Below are positions 36,778-50,498 of a stretch of DNA of 64,000 nucleotides, piece by piece (the first letter of the stretch is position 1; each line of letters starts with the position of its first letter). The DNA comes from Castor canadensis (taxonomy: Eukaryota; Chordata; Mammalia; Rodentia; Castoridae), in the NCBI RefSeq assembly GCF_047511655.1, contig NC_133401.1, positions 43,791,570 to 43,855,569 of the forward strand. The letters are read 5' to 3'. The notes beneath the pieces are model-generated. The model was not told the DNA's origin and made no database searches. It saw only the letters and a list, made by a program, of their open reading frames with translations. The position numbers and the translations under genes are program-made.

Positions 36778-37455
36778 TTTATTTCTTTCCATTTTAGGTA
36801 AAAATAGTAAATACAAGATAATCTTAATAAAGGTAAAAATACATCATTTGGATTTTGTTGTTCTCTAAACAGTGCTACCTACAGTACAATTTTTGATTTA
36901 GGATTTTTAAACTTTTTTTTTATAAACAAATATAACTATTTGCTATTAGGCTATCTGGGTTCTCATCTGGCACTTAAGAATAGATCACAGGTCACCTCCC
37001 GGTTCTGGATGGATGTGTGTGTGTGTGTGTGTGGCAGGGGAAGCGGGAGTGAGAAGGGGCTCATGGGATGAGGAGTTTTGACTTCCCAGGTTCCCAGGAC
37101 ACAGCCAGAGCTGTGGTCCCATGTGCAGTGGGAGGGCACGCATGTACATCCAAGATGGCCTTTTCCTGCTCTGGCCACAGGATGTATTTCACTGAGGCTG
37201 GGCCAAAGGTCTTACATGTGTCAAGGGCACATTCTCCTCTGGGTAGCTTTTCTTACCCAACAGCTTAGTTTTACAACAATTCTGGGTCCAGGCAGGCCCT
37301 GGGCTGGAGATGTCAGTGATGTGGCCGAGACCCAGCCAGTGGATCCCCTTGTGTCCTGGAAGAGTGGGCCGGGACCCCTCCCCGACAGGGCTGGGGCCAG
37401 GGCATCCAGCCTGGCCCTGGAATGCTGGTAGAAGTCACAGGTGCCCAGCAGGCCT
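36778..37455 (-). other. TRPC7: Presumed TRPC7 3'UTR with polyadenylation signal
   Basis: The region follows the TRPC7 stop codon. TTTATT at 36778-36783 reads AATAAA on the minus strand and is the only such hexamer noticed in the first 700 bases. A (GT)n run at about 37014-37033 lies inside. The extent is inferred without transcript evidence. Confidence 0.4.
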
Positions 37456-37625
37456 CTAAATGTCCTTGCCTTTGTTCACCTTCAAGTGGTCTTTGTTTAA
37501 GTTCTTCCCAAATTTCTCACTGAGCTGTTGGATCAAGTCTGCCAGCTCACCAGTAGCTTGGGACTTCTCTTCGAGGAGCTCATAGCGCAGGCTGGAGATA
37601 TCTTGCTTGATTTCCTTCAACTCAC
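37456..37625 (-). CDS. TRPC7: TRPC7 last coding exon (C-terminal coiled coil)
   Basis: Read on the minus strand, an acceptor TCCTTGCAG precedes GT, which completes a Gly codon split across the intron. The exon then encodes 55 residues, [20 protein letters not shown] through VNKGKDI, and a TAG stop at 37456-37458. TRPC7 is a diacylglycerol-activated, Ca2+-permeable non-selective cation channel of the plasma membrane. This exon carries the C-terminal coiled coil that helps four subunits assemble; leucine and isoleucine heptad spacing is visible. The terminus [12 protein letters not shown] separates TRPC7 from TRPC3 and TRPC6. Splice phase fits the exon at 39866-39941 exactly. Confidence 0.96.
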
Positions 37626-39865
37626 CTGCAAGGACAGATGAGGTTTTCTTAGTATGAGCAAGAAGAAAGAAGGGGCTTGTCCCACCTGTAGCAGGTCCAG
37701 CCCACCTCAGGGTGGAGGTTAGGCAGTGGGAGCTCTGACCTACGTACTACCCAGTATCTCACCACCAAAGAGCATGCTCATTCGTTTACGACCCCCTCCT
37801 TCTATTCCTGGAAGCCTCTTCCTTAACATTTGAAGGAGGAGTGGAGATCAGGACTGTGATTTGTGTCTAGTGCCTATTTCACATAATGATGGTTAGAATG
37901 TTAGTATTGAAGCCATTAAAAGCAGATTTCAAGACTGAACAACATCCTCATTAACTGGAACACTTATTTTCATGATGCTCTGTTTTGATCTGTTGATATG
38001 TGCAGAGAAGAGAAACTCCAAGCACTTGAGAGAATGGTTCAGCATAGTGGATACAGTTATGGAGTGGGCCAGTCTCCCAAGAGTGAGCTGGCTGCCTGAG
38101 CAGGTCCACTGAGCCCATGAAAGCAGGATGGCCTCACTGATACAAGACCCCTCAAGTACTAAGTGAAGACCTTCACTTTTTAGTTCCACAGTGGCCTGAG
38201 TGGTTAGAAACCCAATGGGTCTGAACCATGGGTAACTTATCATTAATCACAAAGGGGAATTGAAAGGTTCTTTCTTGATACCATAGATAGCGGACTTGAT
38301 TCAGGTGGGAGTTCACTGCTTGTGGATATATTATAATTTCATATTTACTTCCTAGGTATGCTTTACATATAAAAAACTTGGAGATCTTAAAAGTCCAGTT
38401 TGATCTATTTTGACAAATGCATATACCCCTATTTCCTTTTCATCAGGTGCCTGACCAAGCCCCAGTTTTCTGGTGTCATTTAGGCTGCATGATTCCTGGA
38501 TAGTTCCACCTTTTCTATCAGTTTACATTCATGTCAATCATAGACACAGCTGCTTGAGGCTGGCATGATAACTGGCAGTCTTATATTTGAGACCCATGAA
38601 TAGGTGTGGGTAGTGAGCTGCTGCTCAGCCCCAAGGCAGTGAGTGATAGCTCAGTAGCCAGCCTGGTCATTGTTAAGTTTTAGGCTGTACCCTGGGTACC
38701 CCAAGATGAAGCAAAGTATCCTTCAATGGTCAGGCTCTTTTAGTAGCCCTGAAGCCCAGGCAAGGGGAAGGGGAGGGATTAAGTCATGAATGAGCTATTT
38801 CTAGGTAACAAATATTTACCCTAGGTGTCTAATGAAGATTAATGACCTGGTATAAGGTCATTTGCCTTTTACTTAAGAGTAATTGCTTAAAACAGATTGG
38901 AAAACAGCCTAAACAGTGAAAATAATGTATTTGGGAAACTTAGTGTACATGAATGTCATTTGGTGCTATTATTCAAAATGTAGACCCCCCCCCAGGTCCC
39001 ATCAGGGATATGTTGATTATTAGGTCTGGGTGGGGTCTGGGATCTACAGGGTTACCAATTGGTACCTGGTACTGAGGCGGGGGATACTTAGAGAAACCCT
39101 GCTGGTTGTCAGAGTCTGAGAATCTGAAACCGAGACAGGATAGGGCTGGCTGGAGCTGAGCCCAAAGCAGAGTCTGAAAATGGAGTACAACCTGTTCCCT
39201 CTGTATAAGCACCCACAGAACGAGACATGGGTGCTGGGATCCTGCTCCATCATGAACTTAAGGGATCTGAAACTGACAAAGGGAGCCTTCACTGTGGAAG
39301 GCAGAGACATGTTTTCCACCTCCACAATGTCTGGTTCCTAATCTCTGGTGTTTAACCTAAGAATATGTTCTGTTACATTGCAAGAAGGAACTAAGGTCAC
39401 ACATGGAATTAAGATTGCTAATCAGCTGGTCTTAAAATAAGGAGATTATTCTGAATTATCTAGGTGGAGTCAATCTAATCACATGAGACCTTGAAAATGG
39501 AGGAGGAAAGCAGAAAAATGGGTCAGAGAGGTAGCATGAGTGATACAGGCAGGAGCAGTAGCCATGCAAAGGGCTGGAGGCTTAGCTGCAGCTCTGAGAG
39601 GCAAGGCCATATGCAGAGTCTGGCAGGTGACCTCTGAGTTTGGGTTCCTCCAGGCCCCAGATGTACCAACAAGGAAATGGAGACCTCAGTACTGCCACCT
39701 CATGGAAATGCATTCTATCCACACTAAATGAGGCAGGGAATCCATTTTCCCTGAGCCTCCAGAAAGGAACACAGTACCCCAACCACACCACGATTTTAGT
39801 CATGGGAGACCTGTGCCTGACTTCTAACTGGCAGAACTTAACATTGTTTCAGGGCCCTCACTTAC
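37626..39865 (-). other. TRPC7: TRPC7 intron
   Basis: This 2.24-kb intron has a donor GTAAGT at its upstream (right) end and an acceptor CTTGCAG at its left end. It holds a long ancient repeat at about 39340-39835, ending some 30 bases from the upstream exon. Confidence 0.9.
39340..39835 (+). repeat. Ancient interspersed repeat, probably an LTR
   Basis: AAGAATATGTTCTGTTACAT, GGAGATTATTCTGAATTATC, GTGGAGTCAATCTAATCACA and a distal CCACGATTTTAGTC follow the order of a widely dispersed old mammalian repeat (MaLR-like). I cannot settle the family. Confidence 0.55.
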
Positions 39866-39941
39866 CTTCATTGACTTCATCATTTTCTCTGTCCACCTGG
39901 GCCTTCAGGACATATCTTTTTATAAGTCGTTTCATGATTTT
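39866..39941 (-). CDS. TRPC7: TRPC7 exon with calmodulin/IP3-receptor-binding segment
   Basis: This 76-base exon encodes [20 protein letters not shown] then DEVNE plus the first base of a Gly codon. The basic amphipathic [10 protein letters not shown] stretch is the conserved CIRB region of TRPC channels, where Ca2+-calmodulin and the IP3 receptor compete for binding and tune channel activity. The acceptor is CCATTTCAG and the donor AAG/GTAAGTG. The exon is invariant in outline across TRPC3, 6 and 7, so family is certain and subtype comes from its neighbours. Confidence 0.95.
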
Positions 39942-40185
39942 CTGAAATGGGAGACAATGAAGGGCTCAGATACTCCTGGCCTAGCACAGAAGCAGCCTGA
40001 CTGGTATAGCATGAGACCTTTTTCTCTTACAGCACCTCAGGAACCAGCGTGGGCTACTTACACACTGAAGCGTGCCCTGCCTAGTGGGGGAAATGGACCA
40101 GTCTCCCTGTTTAAAATCCCCAACTCTCAGTGTTTGCCTGATCTTGGGGTGTAGGAACAGGACCCTTCCCAATGACAGCAGTCTG

Positions 40186-40189
<4 letters not shown>

Positions 40190-40230
<41 letters not shown>
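40190..40230. repeat. (GA)n microsatellite
   Basis: A pure GA dinucleotide run of about 40 bases lies within a TRPC7 intron. Confidence 0.97.
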
Positions 40231-40232
<2 letters not shown>

Positions 40233-41929
40233 CCTCTTCAATGTATAGCACTACTTGAGCAAGGGTTGAAGGCCTGATTCTACCTTGGTCAGTCATGTCT
40301 TCTTTCCTGAATCTCAGTTCTATTTCAGGGAGGGAATATTGGGAAGTACTACCAGGTCAGCCCAGGTAGGACTGAATCCTTCGGAAGTGACAGTGAGAAG
40401 TGTGCCATTCACAAGAGAAGACTCACTTGGTGCAGAAGTTAGGGTCAGTCTCGGGGCACAAGTTTACCACACCTTAAAAAATTCCTGCTGGAAGGAGCAT
40501 CAGTCATAGACAGGTATCTGGGGGTCTTGTGGAGAGATCTCTTCCCAGGAACTCCCAAGGCCTGATTCTGCATTGCCAGTCATGCTTCCAAGTAGCATGC
40601 ATGTAGCACACACTGTATTCTTTAAGCAAATGAGGCATGAACAAACACTTGAGAGATACCAAGAATAGAGCCAAGTGCAAGAAAGACTGCAGGAGGTGAA
40701 CTTTGGATTTTGCCAGCTAGTTGTTTCAGGGTTCCTGTGAAATCACAGGATTTAAAAATATTCTGGAAGCTGAGACTGCTGACTCTGGAAATGAGCAGCA
40801 TGGAGAAGAGATTTCCCTGATCCTGGGTCCTGTCCTGCTGCCCATGCACCCACTCACACCTACGACTAAGGGGTCTGAGGAAGAATTTTCTACATTGAAC
40901 AAATCTGTAGGGACCTGAATTCTGTCCCTGGCTTCGCTGTGTGGCCTTACGTAGGTTGCTAAGTTCACTTTGACTACATAGGCTCTGGAGAAGCTTTCTA
41001 TAAGTGAAAGGGAATGACCTGGGTACAAAGAGCTAAGGGTTCAACTTGATTTTATTAACAACTGATTGTTCTCTCCATGCCTTTTCTGGGGAAGACCTTG
41101 CCAAGGAGGCATCTCCATAGCACGATTCCAAGACTGCACCCAAAACTGGTCCAGGCTCTTTTGCCCATGACCCTGGTCAGCTCATTCAGGCTAGTGTGCC
41201 CCTCCTCAGTGCTTGGGGTCATGTCTGCCCAGCTCTGAGGTTCAGGGCATGGGAACAGCTCTTGGCAAACTTCCTTCCAGTTCTTCCTTCTCAGACAGTC
41301 TGGGGCTTAGCCTATCAGTAAACTGCAGTGATGGATTTCTCTTTTCTACCTTATAAGAATATGGGCCATTCTGTGAGACTCAGTGATGCTGCTTTCACTT
41401 TGAATTGGAAAAGCAAACCAAAACAAAAACATCCTCAATCAGTTTTCATAGGAAAAACAAGACAAAACAAAACCCCAAACTCTGTAGATATCTAAGCATC
41501 TTTCATTCTTACTGAATAAGAAATTCAAACATATTCTTCCACAGTACATTTTTGATCTGACATGAATTAAAGAGACCTAGATAAAGTTTATTTCCTTTTC
41601 AAGGCAAACCTCAAGAATTATGGGCTCCTCTGTTTCTGAATCTATCAAATAAGAGTCTTAATATTTATAATAGAAAATAATTAGCAGCTGTCACAGTCCT
41701 TCCTGTTCAGTGTGGGCTCAGTATTCAGTTCAATACCATTAAGCTGATTATTTTAACATAGCCCCTGGGCTATGTTTACTATTATTACAAAATATGCCCC
41801 TTAAGCTCCATTTGTTTTGAACTGATGAGACTGAGCTCTCACGCCTCCTTCAATACACCTGTAGTTCTCCAGAAGGAAGGGAAAAAGGATGAAAAAGAAG
41901 CAAAGAAACAAGCATATTGTAGACCAGAT

Positions 41930-42095
41930 CACTTTCCCAAAAGTGATCACACTTAGTCCTCCCAGGAACTCAGCGATGAGAGCTGTCTCCAACTACAGAG
42001 GCCACTGAGGCTCACAGAGTGAGTGATGTGACTTCTCCAAGGTCACACAGATGGGAAGTAGCAGATCTAGGATTCATCCAAAATGGAAACCAGAT
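41930..42095 (-). repeat. MIR SINE
   Basis: CACTGAGGCTCACAGAGTGA and CTCCAAGGTCACACAGATGG match the reverse complement of MIR. Confidence 0.75.
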
Positions 42096-44374
42096 CTGGG
42101 GCTTTGTCTGAACCTATACAAAGGTCAAGTGCAAGATGGTTTTGGGACTGAGATTTATGACTCATTAACTGGGTCCTGTTAGTCAAAGGGGATTTGGGCT
42201 GCTTCTGGATACCAAGCCTTTTTAAGCAGGAGACCTCACTTGGTTTCAGAGGAAGGATGACTTCATCGAGTGGTTACCCGTTGGAAGAAAGTTCCTGGCA
42301 TGGGATGGGTGTGACTGTCATGGCTCACTCTTAGGACACTAGCATGCCTGAGCTGAATTGGGGTTTCTACAGTCCTGGAACTCAATGGGTAGAAAACAAA
42401 GGTTTGCTTTTAAGGCTTCAACATGCATTAGGATATTACAGGCTTCATGTGCAAACCAGCCCAGATGAGCACTACGATGTGTAGGGACTTTCTTACTATC
42501 CTCACCCCCAAGTTATTGCTATGGTGACAGGTCCATTTAGGGGGAGCAATCTGATCACCTACTGTCCTTAGAGACTTGGTGTCCTCATGGGGACCTGGCT
42601 TCCATCCTGGTATGTGCACATTACACACCTTAGAATCTGCAAGAGCAAGATGCTGTTGTTACTGTCAGAAAGCCTAAAATGGTTGGAAAAATGCCCTGAA
42701 GTTCTGTTGAACATGGAGGCCGCAGAAGATGGCTATTTTCAGAGAAGATGGACATCAGAAGCCTTTCTTCCTTCACTATGTGGGAGAAAAGTGTGTCTCT
42801 TTGTGATGAGCTTGAAATATCTTCTTGCTATCTTCCAGAAGGTACTTTTCCTTCATAAAGATGAGCTTTTCTCAAGTTATGTCACTATAGGTAGCAACAT
42901 TCCTGCCCCTGCTCTCATGCAGTTAGCAAGCTCTGGAGAATGAATATATTTAGTGAAATTACTCATGCAAAAGAAGACTCAAGTGGATGCAAATGAGTTG
43001 TCCAATGGGTTTTTTTTAAGAATGGTTGTTACAGGGATGATTGCACACAGTTCCCCAGCCCAGACTCCAAGGGGCCAGGTGGCTTCTGGCTGCTGGTGGT
43101 AGAGATATTATATTCTATATCTTTCTATGGGAGAGACAGGATTCTCTGGGCAACAAGGATGGCCAAGGACAAAGATGAGGAATCAAACACAGATTGTATA
43201 TTGAAGATGGCTGACAAAGAGGACTCCAGGTAGAAGCAGTGTACCACCAAGGAACATAGAAATTGAGGAACATTTGGAGGGGAGTGGATAAAATGGATCC
43301 TCAGTCATTTCTTAGACTGAGGCTTATCAGAATATGGAAGAAACTACACTGGAAAGTTGTCTATACTATTAGCTTTGCTCTCTGTAGCAAAGGCTATAGA
43401 AGGTTAAAAGGAGGACTCCCCACTAGGTTTTGGAGAAGAGGCTGCATCATAAAGATTGGGGCTTATTTGATGGATGGATCCTGCCTAGATTCTATAGCTT
43501 ATTTGGGATGTGGCTTGTTTGCTTCCATGAAGAAATGTACCTCTCAGGGTATGGCTATATGGGGTCTTCCTCCCATACCCTGCAAAACCAATCGAATTGG
43601 ATCTGGGAACATCTCACAGGGCAGATTTTGAGGAGGCACAGTTTGGCCATCTCCCCAGTATCATGGCCTTGTTCCATTGTTTGATCACATGTCTACAGAG
43701 CCCAGAGTGTAAATGACATTGCAAAAGCAAGAAGCTAGGGGAACCTGAGGAAAGCAAGGCATAGGGAGCCCCTGAAGTCTGCAGGGGCTGTCTTCCCTTA
43801 CGACAAAGAGCTTCACAAAATTGAAGCTTAACACAGAAAACAGTAACCATCACAATGATCAAACAAAAGGGGCAGAAAGGAAGCAAGTTTACTAACTCAA
43901 TGTGTATGAAGAATGGTGTTCTGATGTCTTGGGAATGCTACAGGGTTTCTGGGAAAACCACAACAGCATGTGAGGCTGACAGGGTATGAACTCAATGAGA
44001 TGCAGTTTTGGGGGTGGCCTGGAGAGTAAGGAAGAGGGGTGGCTTGGACTCCTCATGTTCTCTGCACACCTGGACGCTGCTTTGGGATGGAACTATGCAA
44101 CCTGGGAGGCCCCCAGTGGGCCTGAAGGAACATGGAGCCATCCTCAGGTCCCCGCCTAGATCCATTCTCCAGCTTCACCTGCTGCTGTCAGTGACGGCCA
44201 AGGTGCACAAAGGCATCCTCTTATTCCTTGTTACCACCTCATGCTTGGAGCCTTGGTGAGATCTCACTTACTGTAGGGACTGCCAAGCCCAGGCAAGGCA
44301 GGAAGGTCTAGGGAAGCTCTGTGCAGTGTCATGAAGAGGGATGACAGGCAGAATGGCATGGTGGAGGATGGACT

Positions 44375-44480
44375 GTAGCCCAACCAACTGTGTGGCCTCA
44401 GCCATGGAGCCTTAGTTCTCTCATCTGTAAAATGGAGTGAAGGATAGCACCTCTCCCAGGAAATTGGTGAGACCACACTT
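44375..44480 (+). repeat. MIR SINE fragment
   Basis: CTTAGTTCTCTCATCTGTAA followed by AATGGAGTGA and GGTGAGACCAC matches the 3' half of MIR. Confidence 0.65.
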
Positions 44481-45699
44481 GTGCTAGTGTCTAACTTGCT
44501 CCCAGCTGTCCTTTAGGACTATCTCAAGGTTGACTCCTATGGTCAACAGAGGAGGATGGCTCAGGGAGATGTCCAGACATAGCCTAGCAGGGCCCAGCAA
44601 AGTGTCCATGTGCAAAGGCAGGCTGCTCTTAGCTCCACAGCTGTCGCTTCAACCCCTTTCCTCTGATGCCTGCTGGCTGGGTTTTTCTTTCTTCTTTTCT
44701 GTGACTATTTGATTAAGTAACCTGGGGCTTTTCTCCCTGGATTCACAAAATACAAGGTGAGCAAAGCTTTCCAAGGTCATCAGTAGCCTGAAGCTGCAAA
44801 CCAACCAATCTCTGTAATCACAGCAGGAAGTTCTTGGGGAGATTTAAGGCAGGAGGGACTCAGCCTGTGATGATGGAAGATAGAAACAGGATTGCTCTGA
44901 GACTGATTTTGAAAATGCTCCTAAAGAAAGGATTCATTCTGGGTACAGGGCATTCATACATAATCAGCCTTCCTTTATCTCAGTAGCCAATTCTGCTCAA
45001 AACCAGCAGAGATCTGCCCTAACCCATTAGGATTTTCTATCTTTTCTGTGACACAGATAATCTATATTTCTCTCTGAGAATCTGAGAAATAAAAAAATCC
45101 CTCCACTGACCAAAGGATTTGGTCTGTAAAATAACTCAAAGCAGATCAAACTGGGCAGCTCCAATTTTGTGCCCGATTAAATACAAGATTCGTCCATTGC
45201 CAATTTTTAGCCTGTGTCATCTGATAAAACTGTAAGTACTTTGAGGGCTGAGCCATTTCTTAATTGTTCAGTTAAATCCTCCTCACTGCACAGCTGGCTT
45301 CTGAAACATGGATGGGAAGATTCAATTAGAGACCTGTGTCTGGAAGATGTAAGTCTGTAATTGCTCCTCATGGGAAGGTGGTGCTGGGGACATGTCACCT
45401 CCTCACCTTGACCTAAAGGGATGCTGAGGACAGCTTCAAATTTACATCTGATAGAAATGATCAGCATGGATAAAAGTGCTGAGGGTGGGAGAATGGAAGG
45501 CAGGCAGAGTGCCCTGTACTTTTATAATTGATAAGACATAGTTACCATGTATCACTGGCTCAGGGGCTGGATCAAATTGATACAGAGCCTTGTTGCTCAT
45601 TTCCAGAAGGGATGCAAGCAAGGACTGCAAACGTAGGAGGGCTTTTTCTAATTTTTCTAACAACAGACTTGGCAGTTTAAGGACAGGTGCTCCCTAAAG

Positions 45700-46378
45700 A
45701 CACTACTATCTCCTCATTGTTTAAGACACATAACCTGGGAGTCATGCTGGGTACGGCTTCCCCTCCCCTAAGCCCACTCCAGCATTGGGTCTCATTGGCT
45801 GTATGTTTAGAACGTATATTGGATTTGTCTCTTCTCTCCACTGCCCTACTCAAACCCCAGTGGTGGAAACCACCATCTTTGTGAAGGACTGCTCTCCAGG
45901 GTCCTCTCATTGAAGCCTAAGTACAATTTTATTATCTCCCCTCTCCTTCAAAGTGATCCTCTCACCCCTTGACCTTAGAGAACTTAGGTACACTCACTGC
46001 CCTGACAGTGGTCAGGCTCTAACTTCCTTCTGACCTCATCTCCCTCCACTGTGTCTTCCAGCTACTTGGGACCTTTGGTGATACACTTCCTCCTCTGCCT
46101 AGAAGTTCCCCACGGCTGTTCCTTAATTCCCTGGGAGGTCTTGGCCAACTGTCCTCTCTGAAAAGATGCCTTCCCAAGCAGGGGAACACATTTGTTTTCC
46201 ACCTTTGGACCCTTTCTTGGTTCATTTATGTCATATATTTGTCTCTGCATTCACTTGTTCTTTGTTCTTCCCTGCACTAGTCCAGAGATGGTAGGAACCA
46301 TGTTTGTCTCTGCAGTAAGTGACAAAGTGTGCTGGCAGATAGCAGGTACTCAATAAACATGTGTTTAGTGAAGGAAGG
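45700..46378 (+). repeat. L2 LINE 3' end
   Basis: The segment has the L2 flavour of imperfect CT-rich codon remnants (CTCTGCCTAGAAGTTCCCC, AGATGCCTTCCC). It ends in AGCAGGTACTCAATAAACAT, the typical L2 3' tail. Confidence 0.7.
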
Positions 46379-46472
46379 GAGCTGTGCTTATGGGTGGGTG
46401 GGGGAGATGACACAGCCACATTACTAAATCCATGTTTTAGTGGCTGTTCATGCTGGGAAAAAGGATTATCAC

Positions 46473-46553
46473 CTGGTATCTGGTAGGCTTGCTGAAAGTG
46501 TTATTTGCTGTCAGGTTTTCAGAATTCCTCATGCCAGCCTGGTAGCGAGTCTT
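46473..46553 (-). CDS. TRPC7: TRPC7 81-base symmetric exon
   Basis: The exon encodes 27 residues that begin KTRYQAGMRNSENL and end SKPTRYQ, so the motif TRYQ occurs at both ends. Acceptor TTTTTTCCAG and donor CAG/GTGATA flank it. Both borders are phase 0, so skipping would remove 27 residues without a frameshift and join KFR directly to KIMKRL. In TRPC3 the exon in the equivalent position is known to be skipped (TRPC3c), which alters the CIRB region and raises activity. Whether TRPC7 does the same here is inference. The AGMRNSENLTANN sequence is specific to TRPC7. Confidence 0.95.
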
Positions 46554-47407
<854 letters not shown>

Positions 47408-47949
47408 TCATCAAAGGCCATGACTTAACACACTGAGCACAGTGTGGGGAGTGTACATGCAAGCTATGGATGCTGAGAGCAGACACCTAAACAGGCTTCT
47501 GGTGCATTTGGGGATATTCACCCTCTCTCCAGATGGCACAAAGATGGGGGCTTGCTGTCACCAAGACCAGGTACACGTGTCACTGTTAAAGCTCTCCACC
47601 ACAGATTCATGGTGGAAAAGCCCCAGGCAGTGCATGCCAGCCTCCCATAAACTCCATTGGGAATTTTCACTAATCTCCTCCATTTACAGCTTAACAAAGA
47701 ACTTTTCTTACTGCCATTTTATCTTGTTACCCATTAACTTTCACAGCTCTGCTAGCAGATTCACCAAACACCACAGCATCAAGATGTTGATTTATCTAGT
47801 AAAGAAGTGCTACCCAGTAGAAATGTATTACGAGCCACAAAAGTAAGCCTCTTAGGTAAGTTTAATTTTTTAAATAAGGGAACAGGTGAAAGGTATTTCA
47901 GTAGTGTAGTTTAAGAGATCCAAAATGATGTCACTTCAACATGATTACT

Positions 47950-48039
47950 AAAATTATGGCTGGGCTCCGTGCTAAAGAACATGGCTGTCCTGCACAAGGC
48001 CTTGGGTTCAATCCCCAGCACCATCAAAAAAGAAATTAT
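47950..48039 (+). repeat. ID-type SINE with short target duplication
   Basis: The body GGCTGGGCTCCGTGCTAAAG, with box B GGGTTCAATCCCCAGCACC, is followed by an A-rich tail. AAATTAT occurs on both sides (47951-47957 and 48033-48039). Confidence 0.75.
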
Positions 48040-48519
48040 TAATGAGCGCGCTTTCCTTTTCCTTGCCTACCAAATTTTTGAAATCTGGCATGATTTTTGT
48101 ATTTATAGCACATCTTGGTTTGAACTAGCCTCATTTCAGGTGCTCCTTGGACACTTAGTTAGAGACTACAATTCTGAACAACCCAGTTGTTTATTAAAAA
48201 ATGTATTTCATATTGGTTGGAGTGCTGGATGTTGAGAAATATAGCACTGGTAATTCAAGGGAAACAAAGCCTGACTGTGGTTTGTAGGCGGTAACCCACT
48301 TGTGTTCTCTTCTTGTGACAGGTTTAGATTAAAAATGAGGATTTTTCTTTTTTTCTGACTTGGTATCAATTCTCAGAATGCTGAGTGTGCCCCAGGAGAT
48401 AACTTTCATGAACTTGTGTCTTAGGAGAGCAGTCTGAGGTTAGGAAAGAGGATAGAATTTGAGGTGTTATTTTTTAATTCAAATTTTTATTTTTAATTGT
48501 GCATGTTCTCACTCATTTG

Positions 48520-48600
48520 AGGGTGGAATTTGAATCAGACAGATCTGGTTTCAAAACCCCTTATTAGCTATGTGACTATAAGTGAGTCTTGAACTTGCTG
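48520..48600 (+). repeat. MIR SINE fragment
   Basis: TTTGAATCAGACAGATCTGG and TTATTAGCTATGTGACTATA match the 5' half of MIR. Confidence 0.65.
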
Positions 48601-48924
48601 GTTCAGATGCTGCAGGTCCCAATGCCTCCTTCATAGTCCTGAGGTAAGCATGGACTATGTGCTCATTTGCCTGGGCAATGGCTATATGCTAAGGCTCTGT
48701 GAATCCAGTAAAGCCCATGTGGGGCTGTGTGGATGTACCCCAAGGGTATAAGGTCACAATCAGCAAACTTGACTGCTTTGTCTGTTTTTGTTGAAGAATG
48801 ACACCTGGCCTGGTCTACTTGGGGACATGCTATATGGCTCTTTGAAGCTTTGTGAGGGCAGGGGTCACTCCTGGTGTCACTGTATAGGAAAGGTATAACA
48901 GGCTCACCAGAACTGAGAGGAAGG

Positions 48925-49150
48925 GTGGGCTAGTGATCAGAACATGGGTTCTAAGCCTGCCGGGGTTCAAATCCCAGCTCTGTTCCTTACTATCTGTGAA
49001 AATATGGCAGATGACTTAGCCATCTGGGACCTCAGTTATCTCATCTGTACAATGGGGATAATACCTACCTCATAAATGGTTGTGAGAATTGAAGGAATTA
49101 TTGGATAAAAGGCATTTAATTGTACTAGACATTGAGTAAATCCCCCCAAA
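48925..49150 (+). repeat. Nearly full-length MIR SINE
   Basis: GTTCAAATCCCAGCTCTG, then CAGTTATCTCATCTGTACAA, TGGGGATAATACCTACCTCA and a terminal GACATTGAGTAAA span most of the MIR consensus. Confidence 0.85.
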
Positions 49151-50498
49151 ATACTATTTTCATCTCCATAGCCTAGCATAGGCCTAGTTTTTAGCCCTTA
49201 GTCATGTAGCAAACTTATCGAGCACTTACTCTGTTAGAGAGAAAGATGCTCTGTGTTCCACAGGGCATAAATTTGGCCAATGACATGAGTCAGTAAACAG
49301 CTCACAAGCCAGCCTTGACCTTGATGGAGAGATGTGCCAGCTGTGGGAGGGTCTCCTTCTGGGAGACCCCAGCCTGGGGCTTAGAAAGCTGCCCCATGGC
49401 TGGTGTGTTACAGCTGAGTAGTTTTCAGCCAGCCTGAGGGAATGGGGTGGGATGGAGGATGAGTAGGAGTCAAGTAGTGGGAAAGGCAGTGACAAGGCTG
49501 GCAGTAAAGAGTAGGGGAGAAAGTGGTCAAGAGCTGACAGTGGGATCAAGGATGATTTTTTATACTTCTTTTCTTTTTTTAAAATAGGTCAAGAGACTCA
49601 TTTAAATGCTAACAGGAGGATTAGGTAGAGCGGAAGAGGGCAAAGACACAGACAGTGTAGTGTTAATGTGTAGGGTGGCTCCTGATAAGGCAGGACTGCC
49701 TCAGAGGGAGGAGGCAGGTGGGGATGGGAGACAGCTGGAGCAGGGGCAGGTGAATTTGTGGACTGGACAGAAGGTGCAGGATTGAGATTTCGTGATGAAT
49801 CAATACCTGTACTCATGGAAGGACATACAAATATTCACTTCCTCAAGGCTAAATGTGGTCATGAATCATGGCTTTTCCTAGTAGTAGTCTCATGCTCCTG
49901 TGAGACAGGTGAGCACATCCACTCTCCCCTGACCAAGGAGAAGTTCAAAGCCCAGAGGGCAGCTGTGTGGCTGCAGTGTGCTTTCTCCATGTCAGGTACC
50001 ATTCTGTGGTAGGATAACTTGACATCACTAGCTGGGAGCTTGCCTAGTCCTGCACTAAGTTTATGGGCATCTCTCTGCCAACCATGTGACTTCCCAAGCC
50101 ACAGTCATGAGGACCAATGCAGGACATGCTTGTTAGGGTATGGCAGACTTCTCTGGGTTTTTCAGGTACCATCTGTGTTTCTCTTATGTGTGGGGAAACT
50201 GAGGCCCAGAAGGACAGGAGGATAAGTTAGTGATAGCTCATTATCTAAATAATTGACTAAATATATAAAACGCTTCTTAAAAATATATGCTGTCCATCCA
50301 CACAGTGCTGCATTTTCCTGGGGGTGAAGGGGTAGGCAGTTAAGGTTTCATGACTAGCTCACCATGAGAGTTGACTCGTTTCCTTTTCTTGCTCAGTCTG
50401 TGCTCCTGTAGTACTGAACATGCCACACTATTTCACCCCTCCCCACCCTGAAACACCGTATTTCTAGAGTTTGGGATACTTGTTTTTGGGGGTGTGGT

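Larger units (their letters stand above)
39942..46472 (-). other. TRPC7: TRPC7 intron (6.5 kb)
   Basis: The intron holds a (GA)n run at 40190-40230, MIR copies at 41930-42095 and 44375-44480, and an L2 at 45700-46378. The rest is unrecognised single-copy DNA and no nested gene was seen. The donor at its right end is CAG/GTGATA, a weaker match than the other TRPC7 donors. Confidence 0.88.
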
